Shown in pieces: positions 30,704-31,794 of a stretch of DNA of 31,794 nt. Every line of letters starts with the position of its first letter. Position 1 is the first letter of the stretch. Position numbers and translations under genes: made by a program. Origin of the DNA: CAZBWW01 sp964496005 (GTDB taxonomy: Bacteria; Patescibacteriota; WWE3; UBA101185; UBA10185); contig CAZBWW010000011.1 in the NCBI GenBank assembly GCA_964496005.1, positions 1 through 31,794 on the forward strand, given 5' to 3'. Under the pieces are notes generated by a model. That model searched no databases and was not told the origin of the DNA. It saw nothing but the letters and a program-made list of their open reading frames with translations.

Positions 30704-31663
30704 ATGAAAGTCTTATTTACAGATAACGCGTTTAGTGAAGAAGAAATATCTCATCTAGCAAAATATGATATTGAGATCGTACCCGCAGAAGAGGACTTAA
30801 ATGAAACCGAGCTTATAAAAGCACTTCAAGGCATGGACGGATATGTGATTGGCGGCACTGATAGAGCTACAAAAAAAGTAATTGAATCAACTAAGCTCAA
30901 AGTTATTATCTTTTATGGAGCCGGATACCAAGACTACATAGATCTACCCACAGCCAATTTAAAAAACATTAAAGTAGCAAACACACCTAAAGCTAATTCA
31001 TACACAGTAGCGGAACATACAGTGGCTATGATTATGGAAGGCGTTAAGAATATCACTTGGTTAAATAACACGACTAAAAACGGAAACTGGTTTAGAAGAA
31101 GAACCTGGAATATACAGGGTAAAACATTAGGAATCATAGGAATGGGAACGATTGGCACTCATGTAGCTACAATTATGAAAAACGGCTTTGGAATGAACAT
31201 TGTTTATACAAGTAGAAATCCAAAAATAGAAGCTGAAAAGTTACTAGGTGCTAAAAAGATCACATTAGAAAAATTATTGAAAACATCTGATGTCGTTTCA
31301 ATACACGCCTCGTTAAATGATGAAACCACTAACATGATTACTGAAAAAGAACTTGCGAAGATGCAAAAACACGCTATTTTAATAAATATGGCTAGAGCCA
31401 AAATAGTTAATGGTCCAGATTTAAAAAGTGCTTTAGAAAAGGATTATTTGGCAAAAGCATTATTTGATGCCTATTATGAGGAACCAACACCAACAAAGAA
31501 CAGTGATAGTATTGGATTACTATCCCTAGATGATGATAAGTTTGTTATAACACCGCACACTGCATATAACACTAAAGAAGCCTTTGATAATATGAACAAA
31601 ATGGTTATAGAAAATTTAATAGCATTCTCAAAGGGAGATAGGCTACCTTATCAGGTAAATTAA
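30704..31663 (+). CDS. D-isomer-specific 2-hydroxyacid dehydrogenase
   Basis: 319 aa. The NAD-binding motif GIIGMGTIGTHVA lies near 143. The catalytic set reads Arg in NMARAKIV, Glu in DAYYEEP and His in TPHTAYNT, the order of the phosphoglycerate/lactate dehydrogenase-like family. It reduces a 2-keto acid to a D-2-hydroxy acid or the reverse in the cytoplasm. At this length it lacks the ACT domain of long SerA proteins, so specificity is open. It starts 2 nt after the VOC gene and is probably co-translated. Confidence 0.9.
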   Translation: MKVLFTDNAFSEEEISHLAKYDIEIVPAEEDLNETELIKALQGMDGYVIGGTDRATKKVIESTKLKVIIFYGAGYQDYIDLPTANLKNIKVANTPKANSYTVAEHTVAMIMEGVKNITWLNNTTKNGNWFRRRTWNIQGKTLGIIGMGTIGTHVATIMKNGFGMNIVYTSRNPKIEAEKLLGAKKITLEKLLKTSDVVSIHASLNDETTNMITEKELAKMQKHAILINMARAKIVNGPDLKSALEKDYLAKALFDAYYEEPTPTKNSDSIGLLSLDDDKFVITPHTAYNTKEAFDNMNKMVIENLIAFSKGDRLPYQVN

Positions 31664-31794
31664 TATGACGCGTATGTTAGAGAAAGCTAATGAAACACAA
31701 AATTTGGTTCGCTTTTGAATAGGAGGCTACTTTTATTTCGCATCTTAATAATTCGGGACAAGGTCAAAGATGCACATCAGCGAGTCACGCTCCA

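Noticed and set aside
31665..31718. Short open frame MTRMLEKANETQNLVRF after the last dehydrogenase
   Set aside because: Only 17 codons, no motif; the remaining bases to the window end show an AGGAGG at about 31721 but no convincing start codon at the right distance.

Overview
The window looks like chromosome from a low-GC bacterium of the Candidate Phyla Radiation (Patescibacteria) kind, perhaps near Katanobacteria or Microgenomates. The case rests on gene style: paralogous GT-C-like membrane enzymes, a six-helix half-size MFS protein, a diverged phosphoglycerate kinase next to a class II aldolase, few Shine-Dalgarno sites and many -10 boxes placed 6-10 nt before the start codon. Genes stop at TGA, TAA and TAG, so the ordinary bacterial code applies. 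The phylum is an inference; there is no rRNA here to settle it.

Bases 1-14819 are host backbone. In order they hold: the start of an unknown minus-strand gene; two GT-C-like membrane proteins; a small unknown protein coupled to an 868-aa membrane protein with a predicted papain-like amidase domain; a half-MFS; a visibly GC-richer secreted SH3-like protein followed by a 64-nt hairpin; a RecD/Pif1-type helicase; a candidate 62-nt terminated RNA ahead of a HEIGH zinc protease; aldolase and phosphoglycerate kinase; and a serine beta-lactamase-like hydrolase. Bases 14820-15353 hold a 100-N scaffold gap inside a tandem duplication of the 5' half of tRNA-Val(TAC), then the intact tRNA and a second copy of its 3' end. 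A small membrane protein and tRNA-Gln(TTG) follow.

From about 15844 to 29500 lies an integrated mobile element of about 13.7 kb, bounded by a 32-bp direct repeat (31/32 identical). A large serine recombinase abuts tRNA-Gln; its reading frame runs through the left repeat and ends in tRNA antisense, while the right repeat carries a natural in-frame stop. A leftward operon encodes an unknown 218-aa protein, a zinc-ribbon protein, a 708-aa reverse transcriptase unlike group II intron enzymes, a DUF5659 protein, a small protein, a DUF669-like protein, a primase-helicase and an 84-aa protein, then the integrase. I see no capsid, terminase, relaxase or conjugation gene.

Divergently, from a promoter region with a 9-bp inverted repeat, runs a rightward operon of six consecutive genes. 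Each begins with the same four-cysteine zinc ribbon (C-x2-C-x10-C-x2-C) fused to a different body: a duplicated helical domain, a two-helix membrane protein, RDD plus trypsin-like protease, DUF805, a five-helix membrane protein, and a one-pass or two-pass protein with a Cys-rich outer loop. This zinc-ribbon cassette, carried with the reverse transcriptase, is the best candidate for an undescribed system. A Nudix hydrolase closes the element. Right of it lie a short-chain dehydrogenase, a VOC-fold protein and a D-2-hydroxyacid dehydrogenase.
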